Shown in pieces: positions 8,465 to 16,772 of a stretch of 64,000 nt of DNA. The position numbers were made by a program, and so were the translations under genes. This DNA is from Verrucomicrobiaceae bacterium (GTDB lineage: Bacteria; Verrucomicrobiota; Verrucomicrobiia; Verrucomicrobiales; Verrucomicrobiaceae), in assembly GCA_027489965.1 (NCBI GenBank), contig JAIXZA010000131.1, positions 1 through 64,000 on the forward strand, in the 5' to 3' direction. Below the pieces are notes generated by a model. The model had not been told where the DNA came from, did not search any database, and saw only the letters and a program-made list of their open reading frames with translations. Every line of letters starts with the position of its first letter. Positions within the stretch are counted from its first letter, which is position 1.

Positions 8465-9805
8465 TTAAACGAGCTCTGGCATTGGCAAATGGCCGTCCAC
8501 CAGATACTGCGGCCTGCCGCTCAGGTCGTTGAGCACGGCCTTGGTGACATCGATCCCCATCTGCCGGTAGAGCGTGGCAAAGACTTCCCCAAAGGCCACG
8601 GGTCGGTCCGTGGGTTCGCCGGCATGTTTGTCCGTGGCGCCAATGACTTGTCCATGGCGCATGCCACCGCAGGCAAGCAACGCGGAGGCAACGCGCGGCC
8701 AGTGATCACGCCCACCTTTCGCATTGATCAAGGGCGTGCGGCCAAACTCACCCCACACAACGACGGAGACATCCTGGTCGAGCCCACGCTCATGAAGATC
8801 CGTGATGAGCGCTGTGAGACCTGCATCCAGCAATGGCAGATCTTCGCGGAGTTGGCCAAAGTTGTTGGAATGATAATCCCAGCGACTGAAGGCGAGCGTG
8901 ACAACCCGTGCACCTGCCTCGACAAGTCTGCGGGCCATCAGAAAGTGGCTGGTGAGGCGCGGGCCGCCATCGTCACGATTGCGATTTTCGCCACGACCAT
9001 AGCGCTCGACATTGCGTGCGTCTTCCCGACTTAAATCGAGTGCGTGAAGCAATTTCGGGCTGGTGAGCACATTGAGCGCCTGCTCATTGAAAACATCGAT
9101 GCCACCCATCAGGCCCGTTGCATCGAGATCGCGGCGCAGACCGTCAAAACTGGCGAGCAGCGTTTTCCGATCTCCCAGTCGATCGAGCGTGATGCCATTG
9201 AGCTCCATATCCCCCGTGCCACTGCCGCGATTCGGCTGAAAAGGAGCATGGGCGACTCCGAGGTAGCCCGGCTCGCCCGTGCGTGCCCATGGCATGTGAC
9301 CCATTTTCGGTGCGAGACCGACGAAGGCGGGCATCGCAGGATTGACGCTGCCTTGGAGCTTGGAGACGATGGACCCCATCGAAGGCCAGCCACCGGGAGG
9401 TTGACGTTTGGCGCTTCGGCCAGTGAGGCATTGAAAGGCATCGTGCCCGCTGTCGCAATCCGCCAAGGAGCGGATGAGGGTGCACTTGTCCATCATTTTG
9501 GCCAAGCGGGGCAAGTGCTCGCAGATCTGGATGCCGGCGACATTGGTCGAGATGGGTTTGAACTCGCCGCGGATCTCGCTGGGCGCATCCGGCTTCAGAT
9601 CAAACATGTCCTGATGGGATGGGCCGCCAGGCAGGAAGACCATGATCACGGCCTTGTGCGACTTGCCCGATTTCTGGGCGGCTTCTGCGCGCAGCACATC
9701 GTTCAGGGAAATGCCGCCCATGGCGAGTCCCCCCACCTTGAGAAAGTTGCGACGTGAAACACCATCGCAAAAGCCACCGCTGGATTTGGAGTAAATGGAG
9801 AGCAT
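8465..9805 (-). CDS. DUF1501 family Tat-exported protein (copy 1)
   Basis: A 446-residue protein with a twin-arginine type leader (SRRNFLKVGGLAMGG, residues 17-31), so export in a folded, possibly metal-loaded state is likely. Hallmarks in order are MVFLPGGPSHQDMFDLKP, a WDYHSNN site, VVVWGEFGRTPLI and GRDHWPR near the C-terminus. The family is related to the alkaline phosphatase/sulfatase superfamily, and these D/H-rich blocks look like metal ligands, but no substrate is established. It ends in SGRPQYLVDG and MPELV, closely matching the copy at 11328-12689. It is the third of three tandem DUF1501 genes and precedes the DUF1549/1553 partner by 67 bp. Confidence 0.9.
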   Translation of the reverse strand: MLSIYSKSSGGFCDGVSRRNFLKVGGLAMGGISLNDVLRAEAAQKSGKSHKAVIMVFLPGGPSHQDMFDLKPDAPSEIRGEFKPISTNVAGIQICEHLPRLAKMMDKCTLIRSLADCDSGHDAFQCLTGRSAKRQPPGGWPSMGSIVSKLQGSVNPAMPAFVGLAPKMGHMPWARTGEPGYLGVAHAPFQPNRGSGTGDMELNGITLDRLGDRKTLLASFDGLRRDLDATGLMGGIDVFNEQALNVLTSPKLLHALDLSREDARNVERYGRGENRNRDDGGPRLTSHFLMARRLVEAGARVVTLAFSRWDYHSNNFGQLREDLPLLDAGLTALITDLHERGLDQDVSVVVWGEFGRTPLINAKGGRDHWPRVASALLACGGMRHGQVIGATDKHAGEPTDRPVAFGEVFATLYRQMGIDVTKAVLNDLSGRPQYLVDGHLPMPELV

Positions 9806-9865
9806 GGTTGGGGTAAGTTAGTGAGTTGAAAAGTCGATGGGTTCAGAACGATGGCCTGTGCACCT

Positions 9866-11311
9866 CTAGGTCAGCCCGCCGATGGGTGAGCCCATGTAAA
9901 GAGTGTGCGGACGCCCCGTGAAGTCTTTCCAGATCGTCTCCCTGGGCAGACCGAGGGCTTCGTAAATGGTGGCGGCAAAGTTCTCGGGGGTTTGCGCATC
10001 GCTGATGGGGTAGCCCCCAATTTCGTCGGTCGCACCGATGACACGGCCGCCTTGAATACCGCCTCCAGCCAGCAGAATGCTTTGCGCGTGGCCCCAATGA
10101 TCGCGGCCAGGCAAAGCGGTGGCGGTGATGCTTTTGATTTTTGGTGTGCGGCCAAACTCACCTGCCATCACGATCATTGTTTCCTCGAGCTGGCCACTGG
10201 CATCGAGATCCTCGATCAGAGCACTGACGGCCTGATCCATGGGCGGCAGCAGGAAGTTCTTGAGATTCGGCCAGGCGGCTTGATGCGTGTCCCAGGTTTC
10301 GTTGTTACCGAGGTTCACCTGCACGAGCCGGACCCCACTCTGCACAAGATTTTTTGCCATGAGCAGCGACCAGCCAAAGCTGTGGCGACCGTAGCGATCG
10401 AGGAGCTTGGGATCGACCTTCTCCAGGCTAAAGGCATCATGCACCTTGCGATTGCTTAGCAGGCCAATGGCGGCTTGACGTGTGCTATCGAAAGCTTCAT
10501 CGCCAGCGAGCTTGGTGAGATCTTCATGTTGCTTTTCGATGGCATCTCGAAGCGAGACCCGATCCAGTACACGGTCTAGCGAAAGGCCCTGAGGCAGCGA
10601 GAGATGCGGGGCCTGAAAGCGGAGGGTGTCTTCCTTTTCAAAGCCGCGCTCATGATGAAACAGGTAGCCTGGATAAGCACCGTAATGCTTGGGATGATAG
10701 GGAGACATCTCCAGAAACCAGGGGTCATGCTGGGCCCCGAGGGTGCCGGCAAACTGACCTGCAAGCGTGCGCCCTTCCCGATGGACGAGCTTGTCCGGCA
10801 TCACAATGGCCGGTGGCAGATTATCCTGCCGCTTTGGCAGCAAAGCCGTGGCCAAGGCGGCGATGCTGGGGTGATCGGACTTCTGAGGTTTTGCAGGACT
10901 GAATCCCAGCGGTGTCTCACTGCTGCCAGTGAGCATGATGTGATGTCCCAGCGAGTGATCACTGCTGCCGTGAGTGAGTGAGCGGACGAGGGACCACTTG
11001 TTTGAAATCCGTGCTAGGTTGGGCAAATGCTCGCAGATGTGCAGGCCGGGAGTGCGCGTGCGGATGGGTTTAAAATCGCCCCGATATTCCATGGGCGCAT
11101 CCGGCTTCATGTCGAAGCTCTCCTGCTGCGCCAATCCGCCACTGAGGAAGATGTAAATCACCGATTTCGCCCGCGCGGGCTGCGTTGCCACAGTCATGGC
11201 CTGAAGAGCGCTGAGATGATTCATGCCCAGTCCGAGAAGCCCTACGGCACCAGCTTGAATCAGGTCACGACGGGAAACGGGGTGCTGTAGATTCCGATTC
11301 GTGAGCTTCAT
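9866..11311 (-). CDS. DUF1501 family Tat-exported protein (copy 2, divergent)
   Basis: A 481-residue member with leader SRRDLIQAGAVGLLGLG (residues 13-29). Conserved blocks are YIFLSGGLAQQESFDMKP, WDTHQAAWPNL, MIVMAGEFGRTPKI and GRDHWGHAQS. Compared with its two neighbours it carries HHIMLTGSSE in place of their CLTGR/CYTGR blocks, a different middle region and no MPELV tail. It therefore looks like an older or functionally distinct paralogue sitting between two similar copies. The gap to the upstream DUF1501 gene is 16 bp, which supports a common transcript. The reaction is unknown; the conserved D/H sites suggest a metal-dependent hydrolase fold. Confidence 0.9.
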   Translation of the reverse strand: MKLTNRNLQHPVSRRDLIQAGAVGLLGLGMNHLSALQAMTVATQPARAKSVIYIFLSGGLAQQESFDMKPDAPMEYRGDFKPIRTRTPGLHICEHLPNLARISNKWSLVRSLTHGSSDHSLGHHIMLTGSSETPLGFSPAKPQKSDHPSIAALATALLPKRQDNLPPAIVMPDKLVHREGRTLAGQFAGTLGAQHDPWFLEMSPYHPKHYGAYPGYLFHHERGFEKEDTLRFQAPHLSLPQGLSLDRVLDRVSLRDAIEKQHEDLTKLAGDEAFDSTRQAAIGLLSNRKVHDAFSLEKVDPKLLDRYGRHSFGWSLLMAKNLVQSGVRLVQVNLGNNETWDTHQAAWPNLKNFLLPPMDQAVSALIEDLDASGQLEETMIVMAGEFGRTPKIKSITATALPGRDHWGHAQSILLAGGGIQGGRVIGATDEIGGYPISDAQTPENFAATIYEALGLPRETIWKDFTGRPHTLYMGSPIGGLT

Positions 11312-11327
11312 GGGTTTGGGCCTTGGG

Positions 11328-12689
11328 TCAGATCAATTCAGGCATCGGCTGCCAACCATCGACGACATACTGGGGGCGTCCCGTGAGGTCATTGAGCGTG
11401 GTTTTCACCGTATCGATTCCCATGTGACGATACAGCGTGGCAAAGACTTCCCCAAAATGCACAGGTCGGTCCGTCGGCTCGCCGCCCAGCTTATCCGTGG
11501 CTCCGATGACTTGCCCCGTCTTCAGTCCGCCACCTGCCAGCAGAGCACCACCGACTCTCGGCCAGTGATCGCGCCCACCGTCTTTGTTCACGATCGGTGT
11601 GCGGCCAAACTCACCCCAAGCGACGACGGCGACATCTTTATCCAGTCCGCGCTCATGCAGATCTTCCACCAGCGCGCTCATGCCCTGATCAAAGAGCGGC
11701 AGATGACGCAAGAGCTGCGGGTAGTTCCTATCGTGGAAATCCCAGCGCCCGAAGTTCAGCGTGACAACGCGGGCACCCGCCTCGACAAGTCGGCGGGCCA
11801 GGAGGAAGTGCTCCAAGTTCAGTGGCGCACCATCCCCGTAATTCTTGGGATCGCCTTTGCCGTAACGTTCGCGGGTTTTGACGCTTTCTTGACTCAGATC
11901 CAGGGCCGCCAGCAGCTTGTTCGATGTCAGCACATTGAGCGCCTGTTGATTGAAAGCATCCATGCTGCTCACCAGCCCGCTGGCGTCGATTTCACGGCGG
12001 AAGTGATCAAAGCCATCCAGCAGCGAGCGACGATCCTCCAGTCGATCCAGCGTGATGCCATTGAGCTTGAGATCTTCGATCCCCGCACCATTCGGGCGGA
12101 AAGCGGCATGCGTGTTTCCCGTGTAACCAGGGTGTCCGGGTGAGCCATAAGGCGGGTGCCCAGCTTTCGGTGTCAGTCCAACAAAAGCTGGCACTGCCGG
12201 ATCAGCCTGGCCCTGAAGCTTGGAGATCACCGAACCAAACGAAGGTGGGTCCGAAAGGCGACCCGTGGGCGCGTTCCCACCGTTGGCTGGTGGCGGACGA
12301 CCCGTGTAACAGATGAAGCTATCATGGGCTCCGTTTGGGCTGCCATACATGCTGCGGATCGGCACCAATTTGTCCATGATCTTGGCCAAACGCGGCGCGT
12401 GTTCAGAGATGTGGATGCCTGGAACCGCCGTTTTGATGGGCTTGTAGGGGCCACGAATCTCCAATGGCGCATCCATCTTCAAATCATACATGTCCTGATG
12501 GGGCGGCGCTCCGCACAGGTAGATCATGATCACCGACTTGAAACTGCGGCCTGCTTTGGCCTCTGCCTCGGCTTTCAGCAACTCCGGCAGGGACAAGCCA
12601 CCCATTGCCAGCCCACCGATGCGCAAAAAGTCACGACGCGAAATGCCGTCGCACATTTTGCCATGAGTTTTGCCGGAAAGAGTAAGCAT
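11328..12689 (-). CDS. DUF1501 family Tat-exported protein (copy 3, first gene of the cassette)
   Basis: A 453-residue protein with leader ISRRDFLRIGGLAMGGLS (residues 16-33). It carries the same ordered sites as its neighbours: MIYLCGAPPHQDMYDLKM, WDFHDRNYPQL, VAWGEFGRTPIV and GRDHWPRVGG. It shares long identical stretches with the copy at 8465-9805 (QALNVLTS, LNGITLDRL, RRLVEAGARVVTL, EPTDRPV, FATLYR), so those two are recent relatives. As the promoter-proximal gene of the minus-strand cassette, its control region is the 208-bp gap before hsdM. Function is unassigned; the likely location is the periplasm or cell surface. Confidence 0.9.
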   Translation of the reverse strand: MLTLSGKTHGKMCDGISRRDFLRIGGLAMGGLSLPELLKAEAEAKAGRSFKSVIMIYLCGAPPHQDMYDLKMDAPLEIRGPYKPIKTAVPGIHISEHAPRLAKIMDKLVPIRSMYGSPNGAHDSFICYTGRPPPANGGNAPTGRLSDPPSFGSVISKLQGQADPAVPAFVGLTPKAGHPPYGSPGHPGYTGNTHAAFRPNGAGIEDLKLNGITLDRLEDRRSLLDGFDHFRREIDASGLVSSMDAFNQQALNVLTSNKLLAALDLSQESVKTRERYGKGDPKNYGDGAPLNLEHFLLARRLVEAGARVVTLNFGRWDFHDRNYPQLLRHLPLFDQGMSALVEDLHERGLDKDVAVVAWGEFGRTPIVNKDGGRDHWPRVGGALLAGGGLKTGQVIGATDKLGGEPTDRPVHFGEVFATLYRHMGIDTVKTTLNDLTGRPQYVVDGWQPMPELI

Positions 12690-12897
12690 AAGCCAAATTT
12701 ACGCCCCCTGTAGCCGTAACCTTTCATCCTGAATGAAATGCCGTGTCTGCGGCGGTTGTGGGGCGGGTGGCGTGCGCTGACCGAAGTCTGTGATTACCGA
12801 TTCAGCGCCTTCAACAAGGCTCTCTGGCGTCGGCGTAGAAAATGATGGCGACTCTTTGGTCAGGCCGTTGCAGCCTGAACGCGGTCAGTTAATACTT
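12690..12897. other. Intergenic gap with one doubtful 35-codon plus-strand frame
   Basis: This gap separates the 3' end of the restriction operon from the start of the DUF1501 cassette and should hold that cassette's promoter. The only open frame of note runs from ATG 12738 to TGA 12845 on the plus strand. It encodes 35 residues, strongly basic and tryptophan-rich (RRLWGGWRALTEVCDY, ending RRRRK). No ribosome-binding site precedes it and the family is not recognised. It may be chance or a gene relic. No convincing terminator hairpin is seen. Confidence 0.3.
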
Positions 12898-14376
12898 TCA
12901 TGATCCCAATGCCGCTAACACGGCTCTAAAGTTATTCAATCCCGCCTCGATGTTCTCCACGATCTCCTCGCCGAGGTCTTTCGGGTCGGGGAGATTGTCG
13001 AGGTCGGCGAGGCTTTTGTCTTTGAGCCAAAAGGTGTCGAGGCTCGTTTTATCGCGGGCCAGGATCTCGGCGTGGGTGAATTTGCGCCAGCGGCCTTCGG
13101 GGTTTGTCTCCGCGTGCCAGGTTTCTTGGCGCTTGTGACGGTCGGCGGGGTGGTAGCAGGTGATGAAGTCGGCGAGGTCTTCCGCCCGCATCGGCTTCCG
13201 CTTCAGGGTGTGGTGGATGTTGGTGCGATAGTCGTAATACCAGACATCCTTTGTCCACGCCGTCTTGGCCGCCGGTTTGTTGTCAAAGAAGAGCACGTTC
13301 GCCTTCACGCCGTTGGCGTAAAAGATGCCGGTGGGCAGGCGCAGGATGGTGTGGAGGTCGGTGTTCTCCAGCAGCTTCTTGCGGACGGTTTCACCCACAC
13401 CGCCTTCAAAGAGCACGTTGTCAGGCAGCACCACCGCCGCTTGGCCGGTCGTCTTGAGCATCGTGCGGATGTGCTGGAGAAAGTTGAGCTGCTTGTTGCT
13501 GCTCGTGGCCCAGAAGTCCTGCCGGTTATAGACAAGGTCGTCCTTCTCCTCCTCGCCTTCATCATTGGTGAAGGTCATGCTGCTCTTCTTGCCAAAGGGC
13601 GGGTTCGCCAGCACGTAGTCGTAGCGCTTGCCGTTGTCGGCGACCAGCGCGTCCGTCGATGACACGCAACTCTCGCCGTCGATCTCGCCGATGTTGTGCA
13701 GCAGCAGGTTCATCAAACAGAGGCGCCGAGTGTTGGCGACGATCTCATGGCCGTAGAAGGTCTCCTTCTTCAGGAAAGTCTTCTGCGCCTTGTTCAGCGT
13801 CGGCAGCCTGGTCAGATAATCATAGGCCGCGAGGAAGAAACCGCCCGTGCCACAGGCGGGATCGGCGATGGTCTTTTCTGGTAGCGGACGCAGGCACTCG
13901 ACCATTACTTGGATCAACGAACGCGGGGTGAAGTATTGCCCGGCACCGCTCTTGGTATCTTCGGCATTCTTTTCCAGCAGGCCTTCGTAGATGTCGCCCT
14001 TCACATCGGCTCCCATCGTCACCCACTCAGTTTGATCGACCATCTCCACCACGCGGGCCAGCTTGGCCGGGTCTTGGATCTTGTTTTGGCTCTTGGTAAA
14101 GACTTGCCCCAGGATGTTGGAATGGTTGGCCAGCACCCGCAGGGTGGTCACGTAGTGGACCTCCAGCTCTGCGCCTTTGAGCTTCTTCAGCGTGGGCCAC
14201 GAGTATTCAGCAGGCACACCAATCGTCCGATTGTGCGGCGGACGGCTGTACTCGTCTGCCATTTTCAGAAAGATCAGGTAGGTCAGTTGTTCGAGGTAGT
14301 CGCCATAGCCCACGCCGTCGTCACGGAGCGTGGTGCAAAAGCCCCAGACTTTGGAAATGATGGAATCAGTGGACAT
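12898..14376 (-). CDS. hsdM: Type I restriction-modification system DNA methyltransferase subunit (HsdM)
   Basis: A 492-residue N6-adenine methyltransferase that uses S-adenosylmethionine to methylate the recognition sequence set by HsdS. The N-terminal HsdM domain starts at KVWGFCTTLRDDGVGYGDYL. The AdoMet-binding motif DPACGTGGF is at residues 172-180 and the catalytic NPPF at 258-261. QYFTPRSLIQVMVE and KANVLFFD are further family signatures. It is the last gene of the hsdR-hsdS-fic-hsdM operon, 13 bp after fic. The length is normal and all catalytic motifs are intact, so it should be active. Placing hsdM last is less usual than the common R-M-S or M-S-R orders. Confidence 0.96.
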   Translation of the reverse strand: MSTDSIISKVWGFCTTLRDDGVGYGDYLEQLTYLIFLKMADEYSRPPHNRTIGVPAEYSWPTLKKLKGAELEVHYVTTLRVLANHSNILGQVFTKSQNKIQDPAKLARVVEMVDQTEWVTMGADVKGDIYEGLLEKNAEDTKSGAGQYFTPRSLIQVMVECLRPLPEKTIADPACGTGGFFLAAYDYLTRLPTLNKAQKTFLKKETFYGHEIVANTRRLCLMNLLLHNIGEIDGESCVSSTDALVADNGKRYDYVLANPPFGKKSSMTFTNDEGEEEKDDLVYNRQDFWATSSNKQLNFLQHIRTMLKTTGQAAVVLPDNVLFEGGVGETVRKKLLENTDLHTILRLPTGIFYANGVKANVLFFDNKPAAKTAWTKDVWYYDYRTNIHHTLKRKPMRAEDLADFITCYHPADRHKRQETWHAETNPEGRWRKFTHAEILARDKTSLDTFWLKDKSLADLDNLPDPKDLGEEIVENIEAGLNNFRAVLAALGS

Positions 14377-14389
14377 GAAGGGAATAAAA

Positions 14390-15382
14390 TCAGGGCTTAA
14401 GCACCCGCCGATACTTTTGCAGGCGGCTGTTCGGTTTGTCTGGCTGAGTGCGCTCGATCAGGCCTGCATCCAGCGCGGGTTTCAGGTAGTTCTGGCGGAA
14501 GGTGGCACGGTGGGCCAGCCCCAGCTTCTTCAGGCACTCGGTGGCGCTTAGGGTGCGGCTGCCTAGCACCTTTAGCAGAGCTTTGACTTGGTCGCTCACT
14601 GGGTCGGTGACTTGGACGGTTCCAGGCACCTGTTGCAGGGCCTCTAGCAGGGCGGAGAGGAGGAATTCGATAAAGACAGTGGACGCACCCGCCTTGTCCG
14701 CTGCCGCCAGGGCGGCGTAGTATTCCATCTGCCGCTCGCGGATCACACTCTCCACCGGCAGATAGGCCAGCAAAGGCTTCCAGCGGCTCAAAATGAGCGT
14801 CTGCCACAGCCGCCCCATGCGCCCGTTGCCATCGGCAAAGGGGTGGATGAATTCCAGCTCGTAGTGAAACACACAGCTCGCCACCAGTGGATGCACCTCC
14901 GTCTGCTTCAGCCAGCCCAGCAGATCCTTCATCAGGCCCGGCACCCGTGCCGCAGGCGGGGCCAGATGCACCACCTTGGAACCTTGGGCAATGCCCACGC
15001 TGCCTCGGCGGTAGCGCCCGGCATCGTCCACCAGGCCCTTCATCAGCAGCGCGTGCGCGGCCAGCAGATCCTTCGGGGCTGATGGCGTCCAGCCGTCCAT
15101 CGCCTCATACGCGGCGAAGGCGTTGCGCACTTCCTGGATTTCTTGGGGAGGACCCAGCACCCGCTTCCCGGCGATCACCGCCGTCACTTGCTCCAGGGAG
15201 AGCGAGTTGTTCTCGATGGCCAGAGAAGCTTGAATGCTGCGCAGCCGGTTCCCTCGGCGCAGCGCAGGCGTCAGCGCCGCCTCTCGGGACAAGCCCTGCC
15301 GCCCGATCTCCTCACTGATCCGCACGACGAGATCCAGCACGCGGGGCGTGACAGTAAAGGGCGGTTCGTAGGTCGTGGGCAT
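14390..15382 (-). CDS. Fic family protein embedded in the type I RM operon
   Basis: A 330-residue Fic-domain protein. The catalytic motif HPFADGNGRMGR (residues 180-191) is complete, including the histidine that activates the target hydroxyl and the nucleotide-binding GNGR, so AMP or another nucleotide transfer is plausible. An inhibitory helix motif SLAIEN (S53, E57, N58) matches the (S/T)xxxE(G/N) signature, N-terminal to the Fic core, so activity is probably autoinhibited. The C-terminal 80 residues look like a winged-helix module (ATECLKKLGLAHRATFRQNY), seen in many Fic regulators. It lies between hsdS (22 bp upstream) and hsdM (13 bp downstream). This position is known from other RM loci, but its task there is unresolved. 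Confidence 0.93.
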   Translation of the reverse strand: MPTTYEPPFTVTPRVLDLVVRISEEIGRQGLSREAALTPALRRGNRLRSIQASLAIENNSLSLEQVTAVIAGKRVLGPPQEIQEVRNAFAAYEAMDGWTPSAPKDLLAAHALLMKGLVDDAGRYRRGSVGIAQGSKVVHLAPPAARVPGLMKDLLGWLKQTEVHPLVASCVFHYELEFIHPFADGNGRMGRLWQTLILSRWKPLLAYLPVESVIRERQMEYYAALAAADKAGASTVFIEFLLSALLEALQQVPGTVQVTDPVSDQVKALLKVLGSRTLSATECLKKLGLAHRATFRQNYLKPALDAGLIERTQPDKPNSRLQKYRRVLKP

Positions 15383-15404
15383 GATGAAAGGTTGGAAGGT
15401 CAGA

Positions 15405-16772
15405 TCATGTCAGCTTGGCCGGGCGTTTGCCAGCCTGCTTTGCTTTGGGTCGGGCTGTCGCAGCCTCACGCTCCGCACGGATGCGGGCCAGCAGGGCGGC
15501 GGCGGGTTCGTCGGCGGGGTCTTGCGGCACCAGCTCTCCGGCAAAGGCTTTCTTCAAGATCGACTGCCGCAGCGCTTCCGCTTTCTGGAGATTCAGGTCG
15601 ATGTCGGCTTCGAGGGCGTCCATGACGCTGGTCTGCTCGTCTAATTGCCGCACAATATCCTGCTGTTCGTCGAGGGAGCAGAGTGGAATTTCGACGGTGC
15701 CAATTTTGCTGTGGGTTAAACTTAAACCGCTTTCGCTAATTCCGGCCTTTCGTTGATCAATCGCACGCAAGACATCAGGCGAGTTGAGAGCCAGTTCAAG
15801 ATACAAGGGGGTCACTCTATCTTCGATGCACCTGAAGCGATAAACTGTATCACAAACCATCAGCCGATGTCTCGTGCGGCGAACGTAACACGATACACCC
15901 GCTCTGGTTCTTGGCCCCTTCCGAGTCATGAGGAAATCCCCATCCTTGATCTCAATCGATGGTCTTCCTTCGAAAGGAGGCGGGAGAGGCTTGGCTTCCG
16001 TGTCGTCGTAGCGGCAATGTTGAATGGCTGTCGTTTTTATCACGGCCCATTCATCGGGTTTAGGTGCCCGATTAAGTTCGCATTTAGGACTCCAACCTTG
16101 GCTCAGGTCAGTGATCAAAGATGAGAGAGGAACTTTTTTGATGCCCTTGATCGCGGTGAGGTGGCCTTCGAAGGCGTGCTTGAGCAGCGCCTGCCGATAC
16201 ACAGCCAACTGCGCCCGGGCCTGCTTCAAATTCGCCACCCCGGCGTCCAACTCCGAAAACAACGCCTCAATCTTCCCCACGATCCGCCGCTGCTCGGCTG
16301 AGGGTGGCAAGGGAATGTCAGCCTGCGAAAAGTAAGTGGTAGGAACGCGGCGCTGCCCGACAGCCCCAGTCATGTTGTGCTCCGCATTCATGCGGAAACT
16401 CTTCGAAGAAACGAAGTAGTAGAGGTATTTGGGAACAATACCCGCTGGAGGCCGGAGTACATGAAACTCAGTTGAGCCGAAGCCCAATCCTCCATGAACT
16501 TCTGGCACCACCGCCATTTTACCGTTCTCCATGCACGGCGTGATCTTCGCGAACAGAACATCGTTCTCCTTGAAGCCTGTGTAGCCCTTCTCGACTTCTG
16601 AGAACCGACGCTTAGCCGACACATCTATTTTGCCGGACTCAGCTTCGACTGCTGGCATTGGCACAAAGCTGACTTCGAGGTCAGCGTCGATCTCTGACTT
16701 GTCCAAGCGTGGGTTCACTTGAGCAACTTCTTCGAGACTGGCAGCAATCCACCCATTCGGAAGCGCACTCAT
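15405..16772 (-). CDS. hsdS: Type I restriction-modification system specificity subunit (HsdS)
   Basis: A 455-residue subunit that determines the DNA sequence recognised by the complex. Two target-recognition domains are visible (about residues 5-160 and 210-375). Each is followed by a conserved helical spacer: PLPPSAEQRRIVGKIEALF near residue 155 and IPLCSLDEQQDIVRQLDEQ near 375. This gives the usual bipartite specificity. The C-terminus is lysine/alanine-rich. Its ATG overlaps the hsdR stop as ATGA (16769-16772), indicating coupled translation. Both recognition domains appear complete; the target sequence cannot be predicted. Confidence 0.95.
   Translation of the reverse strand: MSALPNGWIAASLEEVAQVNPRLDKSEIDADLEVSFVPMPAVEAESGKIDVSAKRRFSEVEKGYTGFKENDVLFAKITPCMENGKMAVVPEVHGGLGFGSTEFHVLRPPAGIVPKYLYYFVSSKSFRMNAEHNMTGAVGQRRVPTTYFSQADIPLPPSAEQRRIVGKIEALFSELDAGVANLKQARAQLAVYRQALLKHAFEGHLTAIKGIKKVPLSSLITDLSQGWSPKCELNRAPKPDEWAVIKTTAIQHCRYDDTEAKPLPPPFEGRPSIEIKDGDFLMTRKGPRTRAGVSCYVRRTRHRLMVCDTVYRFRCIEDRVTPLYLELALNSPDVLRAIDQRKAGISESGLSLTHSKIGTVEIPLCSLDEQQDIVRQLDEQTSVMDALEADIDLNLQKAEALRQSILKKAFAGELVPQDPADEPAAALLARIRAEREAATARPKAKQAGKRPAKLT

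Noticed and set aside
7411..8532. Plus-strand frame opposite the DUF1549/1553 gene
   Set aside because: No motifs; it is antisense to a gene with two haem motifs in the correct frame.
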